A stretch of DNA of 64,000 nucleotides from Phocoena phocoena. Its lineage: Eukaryota; Chordata; Mammalia; Artiodactyla; Phocoenidae. Where the stretch lies: NCBI RefSeq assembly GCF_963924675.1, contig NC_089238.1:42550879-42614878 (forward strand), written 5' to 3'. The notes under the pieces were generated by a model. That model was not told the DNA's origin and made no database searches. It worked only from the letters and a program-made list of their open reading frames with translations. Positions 22,546 to 34,465 of the stretch are shown piece after piece (the first letter of the stretch is position 1; each line of letters opens with the position of its first letter). The position numbers were made by a program, and so were the translations under genes.

Positions 22546-23179
22546 TGCATCTGGAGACTGTCTTGCGCCCCACATCCCCACACCCAAACCTGGGAAGCAC
22601 GGCATTACTGAAGCATTCCTGTCCAGGAGACTGTAGTTAGGAGGGTGGTGAATCTAACGTTCAGGATTCAGGGACAGTCCTCCGCTGTCCTTGGTTTCCT
22701 GTGGCAGAGAGAATGACGGGCTTCTGCTTGCCGCCTCCCAGACTAAATATTTAGCTTTCGCTGTCTGAATGGTAGGTTTTTCTTGGACTTGGGTGCTGTT
22801 CTCCATGATCAAAGATGCTCTGATGTGCCCATGAAGGTGAAGATTACAATGTGAAAGCAGCCTTTTCCTCTCCTTCCCCTGCTTTATACAGCCATAGAAC
22901 TGGAACCGTGTAAGAGTTTTATCTTAAAGGTTCATCTACCCAAGCTCATCCAGCAAAGCTACCACGTGCTTGCTAAACAAGGCCTCAAAGCTCCGTCTCT
23001 TACTGGGATCTTTCTCACTATTTAGGGATCATCAGGTGAAACATCTCTAGTTGTTTTGCCATCTGAGCTGCCACGTGGAAGCCAGCACGGGATCGCCACC
23101 GATGGCATAAATTTATTAGCAGACAGACCATGTCAGTATCCAGTCGGTGGGTCTGGCTGAGTAAAGAAAGAGTTAACAT

Positions 23180-23830
23180 TGTACATCGTTGTTTAGTCCT
23201 ACAATGAAATGCCGTCCCATAACAAAACTGGAGAAAAGATAGTTGCATCACTGTGGTAGAATTTCAGAAACATAATGTTGAACGAGAGCAGCAGATCACG
23301 GAAAAAATATATAGTATGATGTCATTTATGTGCAGTTCCAAAATGTAAACTGAAACCATGTATTTTTTTTTAATTAATTTATTTATTCATTTATTTTTGG
23401 CTGCTTTGGGTCTTCATTGCTGCGCGCTGGCTTTCTATAGTTGCAGCGAGCCGGGGGCTACTCGTTGCTCTGCAGCACATGGGATCTTCCCGGACCAGGG
23501 CTCGAACCCGTGTCCCCTGCATTGGCAGGCAGACTCTCAACCACCGCGCCACCAGGGAAGCCCCTGAAACCATGTATTTTTTATGGATACCTTCATAGGT
23601 GGTAAAACTATAAAAATGGGAAGGGAATGCTCATTAGCCCTGAATCCAGGGGGTGGTTGTCACTGGTGGGTTTACTGAGGAAAAAGCACAGTGAAAGCTT
23701 CTGGGTATGGGGGATGCTATTTCTTGGCCCTGGGTGTTCATTTTATTATTCTTTTTTCAATTGACTATATATTTAATATATTCTTTGGTTTACACCGTAT
23801 TCTTCATAATACAAAGACTGTCATCCACCA
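23180..23830 (+). mobile_element. L1 3' region, sense, with nested SINE
   Basis: cctacaatgaaatgccgtcc, gtagtatgatgtcatttatg-like text, then after the SINE ggtggtaaaactataaaaat and gtcactggtgggtttactga, as in sense L1 3' ends. Confidence 0.6.
23369..23563 (-). mobile_element. CHR-type SINE, internally shortened long form
   Basis: Antisense copy lacking most of the tagttgtggc middle. Perfect 19-bp duplication beginning ctgaaaccatg at 23350-23368 and 23564-23582. Nested in a sense L1 3' region. Confidence 0.95.
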
Positions 23831-23834
23831 ACCT

Positions 23835-26035
23835 AGGTAAACTGTATAGTGATGGTGTTAGGTTGGAGAAATTGCTGTGTGCCATCGAGGTAGACAGATT
23901 TCAGAACTTAGGGATTCTCCAGGCTCGATAATGACCACTCATTTCTCTTCTGCCCAGTTTATCTTTATAGCAGTGGAGCCAGTGATTCTAAGGCGATGCT
24001 TCACGTTGGCCTTGTTGGCTGTGCTCCTGTTACTTAGAAATCTCAGGTGGGAGAATTTAGTTTGGGCCTTGGGAAAGGGTTCCAGATGAAAGCTGGTCAC
24101 TGCCAGATCATGTGTCAGAACAGCAGTAATCTTGGGGGCCCAGGAAGCCCTTTGGTGTTTGGAGCAGGGACCATTACGTGGTGTACCCAGGGCTCTGTGA
24201 GTGTGCCGTCCTGCCCTGCGTCCTCAGCCAGCGTTCCTTATTCCAGTGTGTTATGGAGCCCCCTGGGAGAGTGTGTGCTAGTTGGCACGGGGAGGGCCTA
24301 CCACACCCTTTAATAACCCCCCAGTGTTTATTTTATTTTGCTGGAATGAGGGCCAGCTTGGGAACCGTGCCTAAGTCAGTTCAGGCTTTGCAGTTCTCAT
24401 GTGCGCCCGGTGTCGTGCACACATCGCCTTGCACGAGGCCTGTCAGAAACATGGTGTCTGCTCTCCACAGTGAGCGCACAGTCTTCGTGGCGTACACGAT
24501 GTATATGAAATGGAGAGTGTCACGGGAAGCTCAGAAAGAGGAGAGACGAGCATGTGGAGAGGGAGAGACCGAGGCGAGGGGGGGGCGTGGGTTTGCAGAG
24601 AGACTTGTGCACTGTCCAAAGGTTCAGTACAGTGTCTTAGGGACTAACACGTGAGGGTGCTAACTAGTGAACTAGAGGAGCTAGTGCTGTCGTGGACGTG
24701 GAGGGGGAAAGAACCCAGCAAGGGGATCCACTCTGGTACCGGCAGCTTTCTTCAGAGCTACCGCTAGGTTAGAAAAGCCAGGACGTTGGAGTCCCTCTGT
24801 GGTTTGCCGATTCTTCATCACCTGTGATTTTTTTCCCCACTCTTCAGCTATTACATGAAACCAGGGAGTTAAGGTGATGTCGAAACCATAGGACTGCCCG
24901 TGAGCACTGCTGCTGCTCCAAGCATAGTCTTAAGATTTCTTCTGACTTGAGTAACTAGCTCCTCCATCTAGAATCCCCGTAGATTTTCCATCGTCATACA
25001 GGGAAATGGTACCAACAAATGGAAGAATGCATTGAATTTGCTTTTAGGTTCCTAAAGATTTTCATTAATAGGTCTGAAAACTGTGAAAGGGATCTTGGTT
25101 AAGAATCTAGACATAGGGGCTTAGATAAGTTTTCTTCATTATGTATTATGTACATATTTATTGTAAGAGTATATGTGAATGTGCGTGAGTGTGTGCACGT
25201 GTTTGGTGTGAAGGGCTGCAGGCCTCCGTCCTCCGTCAGCTGTCACTACTGGGCAGTGTTGGTTGGAATCTAGATTTTAACAAACTCCCACACAATTCTT
25301 TTGCATGTGAAAGTTTAGACCCTCCTGTAATAAGTTTTCATCCAGCCTCCTTTCCTCTCTCCCTTTTTATCCTGCTTTGATGAAAACATATCCGATTTAT
25401 TGACTCCCTTGCCTTGGCATCAGTGACCTCTGGAGATGTAAAAGAGCTGTAATCTTGGCAGCATAGAAAGGCGCAAGGTCTCTGGTGAGCTCTAAATAGC
25501 TCATCAGCTGTGTCTGCAGACAGCCTAGCCCAGAAAGGAAAGAAAAATAAACTTAACGGGGCCTGAGACTGCTGGGAACACTGCTGGGAGTCCTGGGAAG
25601 CAAAACTAATGGGGTAACGAGGGGTGGATAGGAACTGAGCCTTCAGGCACTCTGTCATTGTTGGCTACTGTCACCTGTCCTTCCACTGAGATGACTAAAG
25701 GCTAATTGATTTGGAACTGTAGTCATGTGGCGATGTCACCCTGTCAGCATGACACTGAACCCAGCATCTTTACAGTTCAGGCCTCCCATCCAATAGCTTT
25801 TACTTAAAATCTAGCTCTAGCCTCACTACGATTACTGGGGATGAGAAAGGAGTAAGAAAAGGAATACGTGTACTTCATTTGCTTGTTCATTGATAACTAA
25901 GATCTGGTCCCTGCACACAAGGAGCTTTCAGGGCTCTCTTCTGAGCAGGTGGTGTGTAAGGAATAGGATTGAGACTGTGGACAGGAGCCCCACTGCGTTC
26001 TCAAAGGCAGACATTGAAAAGTCATCCTGGAGATT
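23835..26035. other. Intronic stretch, no recognised feature
   Basis: 2.2 kb with little obvious repeat content apart from a possible antisense L2 scrap near 25890-25980. It is a better place than most of the window to look for conserved non-coding elements. A 158-residue open frame at 24178-24654 has no splice support or domain. Confidence 0.45.
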
Positions 26036-26037
26036 AA

Positions 26038-26095
26038 CTACACATTAATTTATATATTAATTAATTATTAATTTATCAATCAATTATTTATTAAT
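26038..26095. repeat. (TTAA)n-like AT-rich repeat
   Basis: Decayed attaattaattatt-type units. Confidence 0.85.
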
Positions 26096-26135
26096 TCTGC
26101 ACTAATTAAAATTATGCATTATACATTATTGTACA

Positions 26136-26247
26136 TTTTTTTGTTTGCTTTTGGCCATGCTGCGAGGCTTGTGGGATCTTAGTTCCCCGACCAGGCCCCT
26201 GGCAGTGGAAGCACAGAGTCCTAACCACTGGACTGCCAGGGAATTCC
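26136..26247 (-). mobile_element. CHR-type SINE, older short form
   Basis: Antisense: tttggccatgctgcgaggct, cttgtgggatcttagttcc, ending ccagggaattccc. Duplication attgtac on both sides. Confidence 0.85.
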
Positions 26248-26349
26248 CTATTGTACGCTTATTTATTCAGATCCATTTATTTCATTGGTCTTTACTGGGC
26301 ATCTCTTCTGAGCCCAGAGAGGTGTGGTATGTGCCAGAAAGTAAGGCAA

Positions 26350-26629
26350 GTATCCGAAGTATCTGCGATTGGAGGCAATATTTGTTCCACAGACATGAGT
26401 GCCAGGCTGTGAGCTAGGTTGTGGTGATAAAAAGATGAAAAGCCGAAAAAAAAAGAAAAGCCACGGCCCCTGACATTGAGGACTGGCACCCAGTAGGAGA
26501 CAGAGTCACAGGTGAGAATTCTAGTTTAGTGCAATGGACCCCATAGTGATGGTGAGTGAAGGCAGTGGAAAGTTTACCTAAATCCACCTGGCGGGGCTTA
26601 GGGGAAAACCTCACACATTTGAGCTGTAC

Positions 26630-26666
<37 letters not shown>

Positions 26667-26960
26667 GGTACGCGGGCCTCTCGCTGTTGTGGCCTCTCCC
26701 GTTGCGAAGCACAGGCTCCGGACGCGCAGGCTCAGCGGCCATGGCTCACGGGCCCAGCCGCTCTGAGGCACGTGGGATCCTCCCGGACCGGGGCACGAGC
26801 CCGTGTCCCCTGCATCGGCAGGCGGACTCTCAACCACTGCGCCACCAGGGAAGCCCCTTAAGCTGTACTTTTAAGGAGTTTGCAGACCATTGAAGTGGGG
26901 GTAAGGGAAGTCACTCAGGCTGAGGGAGCAGCGTGGGAAAATGCAATGGAGAAAAAGAGA
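26350..26960 (-). mobile_element. Probable L2 LINE, antisense, with nested SINE
   Basis: gccaggctgtgagctaggtt, cggcccctgacattgaggac and, after the SINE, gggagcagcgtgggaaaatg resemble antisense L2. Edges uncertain. Confidence 0.45.
26634..26858 (-). mobile_element. CHR-type SINE, full length, long T-run
   Basis: Antisense copy with a T-run of more than 30 bases, gcggtacgcgggcctctc and a GC-rich body with low divergence. Duplication agctgtacKttt at 26622 and 26861. Probably a young insertion. Confidence 0.95.
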
Positions 26961-27074
26961 ACTTTGCATATTCGAGGACATATTAGTCATTTGGTAACAT
27001 GGACACATAGATATTCAGGATGATAGCTGAAGCAAACCATTGTTTGCAGGTCACATCCAGGCTGCCACCTGTTT

Positions 27075-28215
27075 GTTTGTTTGTTTAGAGCAGTGTTAGG
27101 TTCATAGCAAAACTGAGTATGAGGTACAGAGATTTCCCATATACCCCCTGCCCCACTTACACACAGCCTCCCCTGCTATCAGCATCCCACACAAGAGTGG
27201 TACATTTTGTTACAATCGCTGAACCTACATTGACACATCATTGTCCCAAATGATAATGAGGGACTTTACCCCCCAACGTCCATAGTTTATATTAGGGTTC
27301 ATTCTTGCTGTTGTACACTTTGTGAGTTTTGACAAATGTATAGTGACTTGCATGCACCATTATAGTATTACGCAGAATACTTTCGGGGCTCTAAAAATCT
27401 CCTGTGTTTTGCCTATTCATACCTTCCTCCCTATTAATTCCTGGCAACTCCTGATCCTTTTACTGTCTACATAGTTTTGCCTTTTTCTAGAATGTCATAT
27501 AATTGGAATCATAAAGTTTGTAGCTCAGATTGTCTCCTTTCACTTAGTAATGTGCATTTGAGGTTCCTCCATGTCTTTTCATGGCTTGATAGCTCATTTG
27601 TTTTTTAGCACTGAATAAAATTCCATTATCTGGATGTACCACGGTTTACTCGTTCACCTACAGGAAATCTTGGTTGCTTCTGAGTTTTGACAGTTATGAA
27701 TAAAGCTGCTGTAAACATCCCTGTGCAGGTTTGTCTGTGGATGTGTTTTCAACTCCTTTGGGTAATACCAAGGAGAGCAATTGCTAGGTTGTATGGTAAG
27801 AGTGTAAGAGTATATTTAGTTTTGTAAGAAATTGCCAAGCTGTCTTCCAAAATGGCTGTACCATTTTACATCCCTACCAGCAATGAATGAGAATTCCTGT
27901 TGCTCTGCATCCTCACCAGCATTTGGTGCTGTCAGTGTTCCAGACTTTGGCCATTCTAATAGGCATGTAGTGGTATCTCATTTGCATTTACCTGATAATA
28001 TACGTGGTAGAGCAGGTTTTCAAATACTTATTTGCCATCTGTATATCTTCTTTGGTGAGGTGTCTGTTCAGGTCTTTTGCCCATTTTTTAAATCAGGTTT
28101 TTCCTTTCTTTATTGTTGCGTTTTAAGAGTTCTGATAACAGTCCTTTATCAGATATGTCTTTTGCAAATATTTTCTTCCAGTCTATGTCTTGTCTTCTTA
28201 TTCTCTTGACCACCT
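27075..28215 (-). mobile_element. L1 LINE, antisense, 1.1 kb of the ORF2 end and 3' UTR
   Basis: gttaggttcatagcaaaact, gagatttcccatataccccc, cctccatgtcttttcatggc, tgaataaagctgctgtaaac, caaggagagcaattgctagg and gtccttttgtcag-type text follow the antisense L1 order through to cttatcagatatgtc. Frames are broken. Confidence 0.85.
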
Positions 28216-28217
28216 CT

Positions 28218-28374
28218 TTTTGTAAATAAAATTTTATTTGAATACAGCTATACTCATTCATTTACATATTATCAATGGCTACTTTCACGCTACAATGGCA
28301 GAGTTAAATAGGTATGACAGAGACCATATGGTCTGCAAAGCCTAAGATATTCACTGTCTGGCCCTTTACAGAAT
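28218..28374 (-). mobile_element. hAT-Charlie (MER1-group) DNA transposon fragment
   Basis: gtaaataaaattttatttga, ggctactttcacgctacaat, ggcagagttaaataggtatg, catatggtctgcaaagccta and tctggccctttacagaa match a remembered MER1-group hAT element. The terminal bases after the last motif are missing. Confidence 0.7.
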
Positions 28375-28384
28375 GCTGATCCCG

Positions 28385-29260
28385 CTGTGGGAGATGGTAA
28401 GAAGGCGAGGCCAGTTCACAAAGGGTTATGCTTTGCTGAGGACTTCAGATTTTATTCTTTGGAGATAGGAAACCACTGAGTTCTGAGCAAGGGCATGTTG
28501 TGTTATTTCTGTGGTAAATTATTCAGGTAAGTATCTGCTGGATGAATTTGAAGTTGTATCAGTTAGGGTTCATTGCAGGAAACAGAAACCACTCTAGGTA
28601 TTTTGAGCAGAAAGGGATTTAATATGGGGAATTAGGTATTTATAAAAGTCACTGGGTGGGCTGGAGGAGAAATGAGGCCCTCCCCATCCTTGGTTTCAAG
28701 GTCATAGTCCTGTGGTGGCAATCCAGACAGATGTCAGGAAACTTCTGCCCCTCCAGCCACTGCATGTGCATGAAGTGGTGTCCAGGCAGTGAAGCAGGGA
28801 GACTGCTGGAACTACTGACAGCCATCACCACCACCTGGTGGTGGTCTCTCCCTTTCTTCTGCTTTCCAAATCTCCTGCAAGAGCTTCTCATTGGTGCAAC
28901 CTAAATCACTTCCAGAACCTAGGGGCATGGTAGTCTGAGAGTTTTCTGGCCCATGCAGTGAGGGGACAGGACAAGGGACACATGTGGAATAGAAGAAGGT
29001 AGGAATGTCTGACACAGTGGAGGTTGAGGCTAGACTCAGGGACCAATAAGAGGACTGCTGTGGGAACTGGTGAGATAGGAGTGGATGACTAGCTGTGGGT
29101 GGTGGCAGATTAGGGAGGAAATAGGAGAAAGACCTATAGGAGGTGTAATCATTGAGCAGGACTGGGTGACTCACTAGTGAGACAGGGTGGAGGATGAGGA
29201 GGCATATAGGGGACTCCCAGGCTCTTGGATTGAGACGCCATTCATGGAAATAAGAAATGC
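28385..29260 (-). mobile_element. L2 LINE, antisense, interrupted near 28545-28840
   Basis: 28385-28520 reads like the antisense L2 core (ggagataggaaaccactgag, gagcaagggcatgtt). 28900-29260 continues with gaggttgaggctagactcag and cataggggactcccaggctc. The interruption contains gtatcagttagggttcattg and gcaggaaacagaaaccactc, an interspersed repeat I cannot name with confidence. Confidence 0.5.
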
Positions 29261-29264
29261 AGGA

Positions 29265-30395
29265 GGGGAGCAGCTTATGAAGCTGTCACTTTAAGGTGGC
29301 ATCCCCCATGACGGTTGTGATTGGTGCTTAGCAGGCTCTGTGGAACTGGGACGGAGTCATTCCTCTAAAAGCGTATCCATAGGAGGAGGAATGCAGAGCA
29401 AAACAAACTTAGGAGATACAGAGCAAATCAAAGTGTATTCCTGACAGTGAACAATGGGGCCAATATAAGTGTCTCCACGATTTAGGGGACGGGGTGAAAT
29501 TTCTATTGTATTTTAACTAGATCTCTGTCTGGATTTTAGCACTTCTCAGTCCCAGAAAATTGTGATTGAAAGGGAAAGAGTTTAGAGAGAAACCAATAAA
29601 AAGAGTATGCATCTCAGAGAAAGGATTTTTTAGTCATGGGAGCTTGAGCAGTTTGGGTATGGGATGATCAAAGATTGGAATAGAACTGACTGCAAATGCT
29701 TTGGACAGATGTGGATGGTGGGGGAAAGGGTTGCTGAAGCCATGGTGTTTGTGGTTGTGGTTTGGTGAGGTTAGACTTTTCCTTTAGGATTCTGTTGGCA
29801 CTGGATGGCTCCTTTTGAAAGTGCCAAGGTCTGTGGAAGTGGAGATTTGGGGTTTGGTTTAGTGACTGTCTTTATGATGGCATGCTCCATAACCTAAATA
29901 GAACGACTCCTTTCAAACACTGGAACAATTCTATATTTAGCTTTTTCATTTTGCGTTAGGTAAAAATAGTCACAGAACTGAAGCACGGAATTTCTAGTGC
30001 TTTACGCTCTACATGCCACAGGGGTTCCTGAAGTTGTTATGTACCCATAACTTACTGAAAATATAGTGAAGATATTAGTCTTAATATTCTATGAGTCTCC
30101 CATCCTTATCTCTATTTGTGTATTAGTTCGCTTCATTCTAGCATCCGCCTCTATCATTCTGCCAAAATTACAGCCACAAAAGGCCAGCTGACTTGTCTGC
30201 AGGTTTCACCTTGTGGACTCATCCTTTCTGGAAAAGTTGCCTGCCTTGGCATCTGTAGTAGTGTGGAATCCCAGAGTGTTCCTCTTTTTTCTGGTTTTAT
30301 TGATCTTCATTATTTAAAAAACAAATTTGATCCACGTGAAAAAAAATATATATAAATGTATTACACAATAGCAGAATGCACAATTATATAATGCA
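29265..30395. other. Intronic stretch, no recognised feature
   Basis: Unique-looking sequence with one AT-rich patch at 30338-30360 just before a SINE. No exon support. Confidence 0.5.
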
Positions 30396-30414
30396 GTCAA
30401 GAGAGGTATCATTA

Positions 30415-30620
30415 GGGCTTCCCTGGTGGCGCAGTGGTTGAGAGTCTGCCTGCCGATACAGGGGACAGGGGTTCGTGCCCCGGTCCAGGAAGATCCCACA
30501 TGCAGCGGAGCGGCTAGGTCCGTGAGCCACGGCCGCTGAGCTTGCGCATCCAGAGCCTGTGCTCCGCAACGGGAGAGGCCACAGCAGTGAGAGGTCCACA
30601 TACCGCAAAAAACAAACAAA
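30415..30620 (+). mobile_element. CHR-type SINE, sense
   Basis: Sense copy from ggcttccctggtggcgcag to a (CAAA)n tail. Perfect 16-bp duplication aagagaggtatcatta at 30399-30414 and 30621-30636. It splits an antisense L2-like block. Confidence 0.96.
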
Positions 30621-30636
30621 AAGAGAGGTATCATTA

Positions 30637-30845
30637 AGAAGGTGACCTATAAGCAAAGATTTGAAGAAGGTGAGAGATTTATCCATGAGGCTATCTCAGA
30701 GAAGAATGTTGGGCAGAGCAATGGCTCTTGCAAAGGAACCGAGCTGGGAACGTGCCTTTGGAGTTGAAGGAGGCCAGTCTGGCTGGAGTGGAGGGAGTGA
30801 AGGGAAAATAGGAGGTGACAGCAGTAACAGGTAGGGCCAGATTAT
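30637..30845 (-). mobile_element. L2 LINE fragment, antisense
   Basis: gtgacctataagcaaagatt, gaagaatgttgggcagagca, ggaggccagtctggctggag and aacaggtagggccagattat follow antisense L2. Confidence 0.7.
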
Positions 30846-30859
30846 ATCCATGAATTTCT

Positions 30860-31159
30860 TTCCTTTTTTAAAAAATAAATGTATTTATTTATTTATTTAT
30901 TTATGGCTGCGTTGGGTCTTCATTGCTGGGCACGGGCTTTGTCTAGTTGCAGTGAGCAGGGGCTACTCTTCGTTGCGGTGCGCAGGCTTCTCATTGCAGT
31001 GGCTTCTCTTTTGTGGGGCTCTGGGCACACGGGCTTCAGTAGTTGTGGCGCACGGGTTTAGTTGCTCCGTGGCTTGTGGAGTCTTCCCGGACCAGGGCTC
31101 GAACCTGTGTCCTCTGCATTGGCAGGCTGATTCTTAACCACTGTGCCACCAGGGAATTC
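30860..31159 (-). mobile_element. CHR-type SINE, long form
   Basis: Antisense copy with (TTTA)n at 30880-30903. Duplication ccatgaatttct at 30848-30859 and 31160-31171. Opposite orientation to its neighbours at 30415 and 31673. Confidence 0.95.
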
Positions 31160-31289
31160 CCATGAATTTCTGCGTTATGTATTTCAAGGTTATTTTGTCC
31201 ACAATGCAAATTTGAAGTACGTCTTGTGGGTGAATTGAACCTTTTATCCTTATCTCACGATCTTCTCTTTTTCTAGAGTTTTTTCTCTT

Positions 31290-31657
31290 AAAATTTATTT
31301 GTTCTGAGCAATGAAAAGGAACAGCCTACAACAACATGGGTGATTCTCAAAAGCATTATGCTAAGTGCAAGAAGCCAGACACAAAGAGCTACATTCTATG
31401 TGACTCCATTTACATAACATACTGGAAAAGGCACAATTATTGGGACAGAAATCAGTCAGCAGTTGTTGGGAATTGAGGGGGGGATTGGCTGCCAAGGGCA
31501 CCAAGAAGTTTTGGGGGGCGATGGAAATGTTTTGTCTTGACTGTGGCGGTGGTAACACGATTGTATGCGTTTGTTACAACTCACTGAACTGCACCCTTAA
31601 AAAGGGTGAATTTGACTGTATGTATTAATAAATATGCCTGAATTTTAAAAAGCATTT
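31290..31657 (+). mobile_element. L1 3' end, sense
   Basis: attatgctaagtgcaagaag, ctatgtgactccatttacat, ggtggtaacacgattgtatg, tcactgaactgcacccttaa; a SINE is inserted near its A-rich end. Confidence 0.78.
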
Positions 31658-31672
31658 AAAAAATCTGTTTGG

Positions 31673-31875
31673 GGGACTTCCCTGGTGGCGCAGTGGTTGA
31701 CAGTCCGCCTGCCGATGCAGGGGACGCGGGTTCGTGCCCCGGTCCGGGAAGATCCCACATGCCGCGGAGCGGCTGGGCCCATGAGCCATGGCCTCTCGGC
31801 CTGCGCGTCCGGAGCCTGTGCTCCGCAACGGGAGGGGCCACAGCAGTGAGAGGCCCGCGTACCGCAAAAAAAAAA
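31673..31875 (+). mobile_element. CHR-type SINE, sense
   Basis: Sense copy from gggacttccctggtggcgca to a poly(A) tail. Perfect 15-bp duplication aaaaaatctgtttgg at 31658-31672 and 31876-31890. Inserted at the A-rich end of an L1 3' region. Confidence 0.96.
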
Positions 31876-32049
31876 AAAAAATCTGTTTGGTTTGACATTA
31901 ACATAGCTTCCCCAGCTGACCTTTGTTTTGTGTTTTCACAGCATATTTTTCCCCACACATTTAGTTTCAGCCTTTTGGATGCTTATATATTAGATGGTGT
32001 TGCTTGCAACAGCATTTAATGGGATTTTTAACAAATAGTATGAGGTGCG

Positions 32050-32305
32050 TGGGAGGTTGGGAGAAATAGGGGAAGAGGATTAAGAGGTGCAGACTTCCAG
32101 TTATAAAATAAATAAATCATGGTGACGTATGTACGATGTAGGGAATGTAGTCAATAATATTGTAATCACTTTGTATGGTAACAGATGGTAACTAGACATT
32201 GTGGTGATCAGTTCGGAATGTATATAAATGTTGAACCACTATGTCGTATACCTGAAACTAATGTAATTTATATGACAACTATATTTAAATTAAAAAAAAG
32301 GTTGA
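32050..32305 (+). mobile_element. L1 3' end, sense
   Basis: gtatgtacgatgtagggaat, tgtatggtaacagatggtaa, ctagacattgtggtgatcag and gtcgtatacctgaaactaat, then an A-run. A well-preserved 5'-truncated copy. Confidence 0.8.
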
Positions 32306-33069
32306 AAAAAAACCCAAACCAATATGATACCTTTTATCTTTAAGCTCTCACGGTTAGTCCATTTATGTTTCTTGTGATTCTCGAGATCTTTGGAGTTTTC
32401 TCCAAAGATGCTATCTTTTTATCTTCTTGCCTTTTAATTGCTATCTGTCCTGCCTTCCTTGTTTCCCTTTGCTAAGCTAACTTTGCACTTTAAGCCCGTG
32501 TTTGGCCTGCCTTTTCTTTGTCTTGATGAGTTGAAGGTATCTTTGGCTCACTGATTATTTGATAATGGAGTGTGAAATTCTGCACCTAACAGTGTAAAGA
32601 GAACAAGAATTTCTACCCAGGCTCCCTGTCTGAAGATTTTCTGTTTGGACTTGGACTTTACTTGGACTTTTATGGCACATCTACATGTTGGGTCTATTTT
32701 GTGTGCTTATAAATGGCCTTTGAAGGTACAACTTTAAAATGAGAAAACAACAACACTTTTTAACATGAGATTAGCGAAAGTCTAGAATAGGAGATGGTAT
32801 GAATAATTGTTATTTTGTGAAGGAGAAGGGGAGATGAGGACATGGTTCTTTTTCTTTAAAATTTTACCTTAAAAAATTTACCTTAAAAAAGGTAAGCAAA
32901 AAGCTTTATTTTAAATCACATCATACAATTTTGCTTTGCACTTAGGAAAGAATGGTGAACTGGGGACTCCTGAGGAGTTAGTTTTTCCTCTTCCATCTGC
33001 AGCACTCCTTTCTTTGGAGGTGGGGAGGGGTACAGGGGGAGTGGTGCTGAGTTCTCAGCCAAACTCATC

Positions 33070-33160
33070 TGGACCTTATGCATCTTTGTGTCCCTACCAG
33101 GGCCTAGAATAGTGCTTTGCTGCATGTAGCAGCAGCTCAATAAATCCTTGTTGAGTTGAA
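33070..33160 (+). mobile_element. L2 3' terminus, sense, short
   Basis: agggcctagaatagtgcttt then gctcaataaatccttgttga: the L2 3' end. Confidence 0.65.
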
Positions 33161-34155
33161 AGAGTCTTGTGTTCCTGCTTCTCACTTGCCAGGACTTTGG
33201 GGTGGGTCTTCCTACTGGTTTACATTCCTTGGCACCCTGACTCCCTGAGAAGTGGCGGTTTCAGGGGCACAGGTTACAGGGGAGACTTTTTATCAGGATG
33301 GCCTTGTGCTTTCCAAGGCTTAGCCGGACCACCAAGAATGTGGTGGGTTCCCACTGCCTGCTCTGTCCCTCCTGTTCCTCCTCTTTTTTTCTTCATGATT
33401 GATGTTTCCACTTTGAACCCTTTTCATGGACTGTTCTCAAATCCTTGCAATTTTTAAGGTTAACATTGGAATCAGAGATAAGTTGACACATAAATACGTC
33501 TTACTTGGAAAAAGAATGTGTGAAGTCCATGTGCCTGAACTCTACCAGGAAAGAGAGTTACTTACTCACTCTCTGAGAACAGTAATGTCCCACATATATA
33601 TAGCTGTTCAAGTCCCCAAGTGATGGTTGAATGTGAGGAATGCGTGTCTCATAAAGGACATTCGGATCATGGAAATGTGTCCCTATGAGATGAGCACTGA
33701 TTCCATAGGGCATCTCCATCTCTGTATAAGGCCTTCTAACAGAGTGAGGTGGGGTGCTCAGCAAGAATTACCTGGGCGTATATTTGAAAATTAGTATCTT
33801 CTTCTGTGGAAACTGACATTTATTTGTGCTGAGAGGATCTATTAGTTTTCAACTGCCGTGTAACAAATCACCACGAACTTAGGGCTCAAAACAGCATCAT
33901 TTGTGAGCTCACAGTTCTGTAGGTCAGAAGACGAGGACACCATAGCTGTCTGACTGGTCTCCTTAGGGTCTCACAAGGCCAAAATCAAGGTGTCAGCAGG
34001 GCTGCATGCTTGTCTGGAAACTAAGGAAGAATTTGCTTCAAAGCTGATTCAAGTCATTGACTGAGTCATTGTAGGACGGAGTTCCCATTTCCTTGCTGGC
34101 TCTCAGTTAGGTCCTTACTCAGCTCCTTATTAAGGCCATCCACATTTCTTCTTAT

Positions 34156-34175
34156 ATGTACCCCCCCCCCCACCC
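34156..34175. repeat. C-run
   Basis: Run of 12 C followed by accccac; a site prone to length error in sequencing. Confidence 0.9.
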
Positions 34176-34338
34176 CACTCATCATCAGGCTGGCAAGGGT
34201 GTGTCAGATTTCCCTCGTGCTTTGAATCTCTCTGATTTTCTCTTCTGCCCTCCACTTTTGACAACTGCTGGAGAAAGTCTTCTGCTTTTAGGAGATTATG
34301 TCATTAGATTGGACCCATCTGGATGATGTCCCTTTTTT

Positions 34339-34465
34339 CTTTTTTTTAAATACATTTTTTTTTTTTATTTGGCCACATGGCATGGCAATCCCGACCGGAG
34401 ATTGAACCTGGGCCCCAGCAGTGAAAATGCCGAGTCCTAACCACTGGACTACCAGGGAATTCCCT
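34339..34465 (-). mobile_element. CHR-type SINE, older short form, in MLT1 LTR
   Basis: Antisense: tttggccacatggcatggca, then cctaaccactggactaccag. Duplication atgtccctttYtt on both sides. Nested in an antisense MLT1-type LTR. Confidence 0.88.

Noticed and set aside
24178..24654. 158-residue open frame on the + strand
   Set aside because: No similarity I recognise, no splice sites that fit the WWP2 phases, and composition like random intron.
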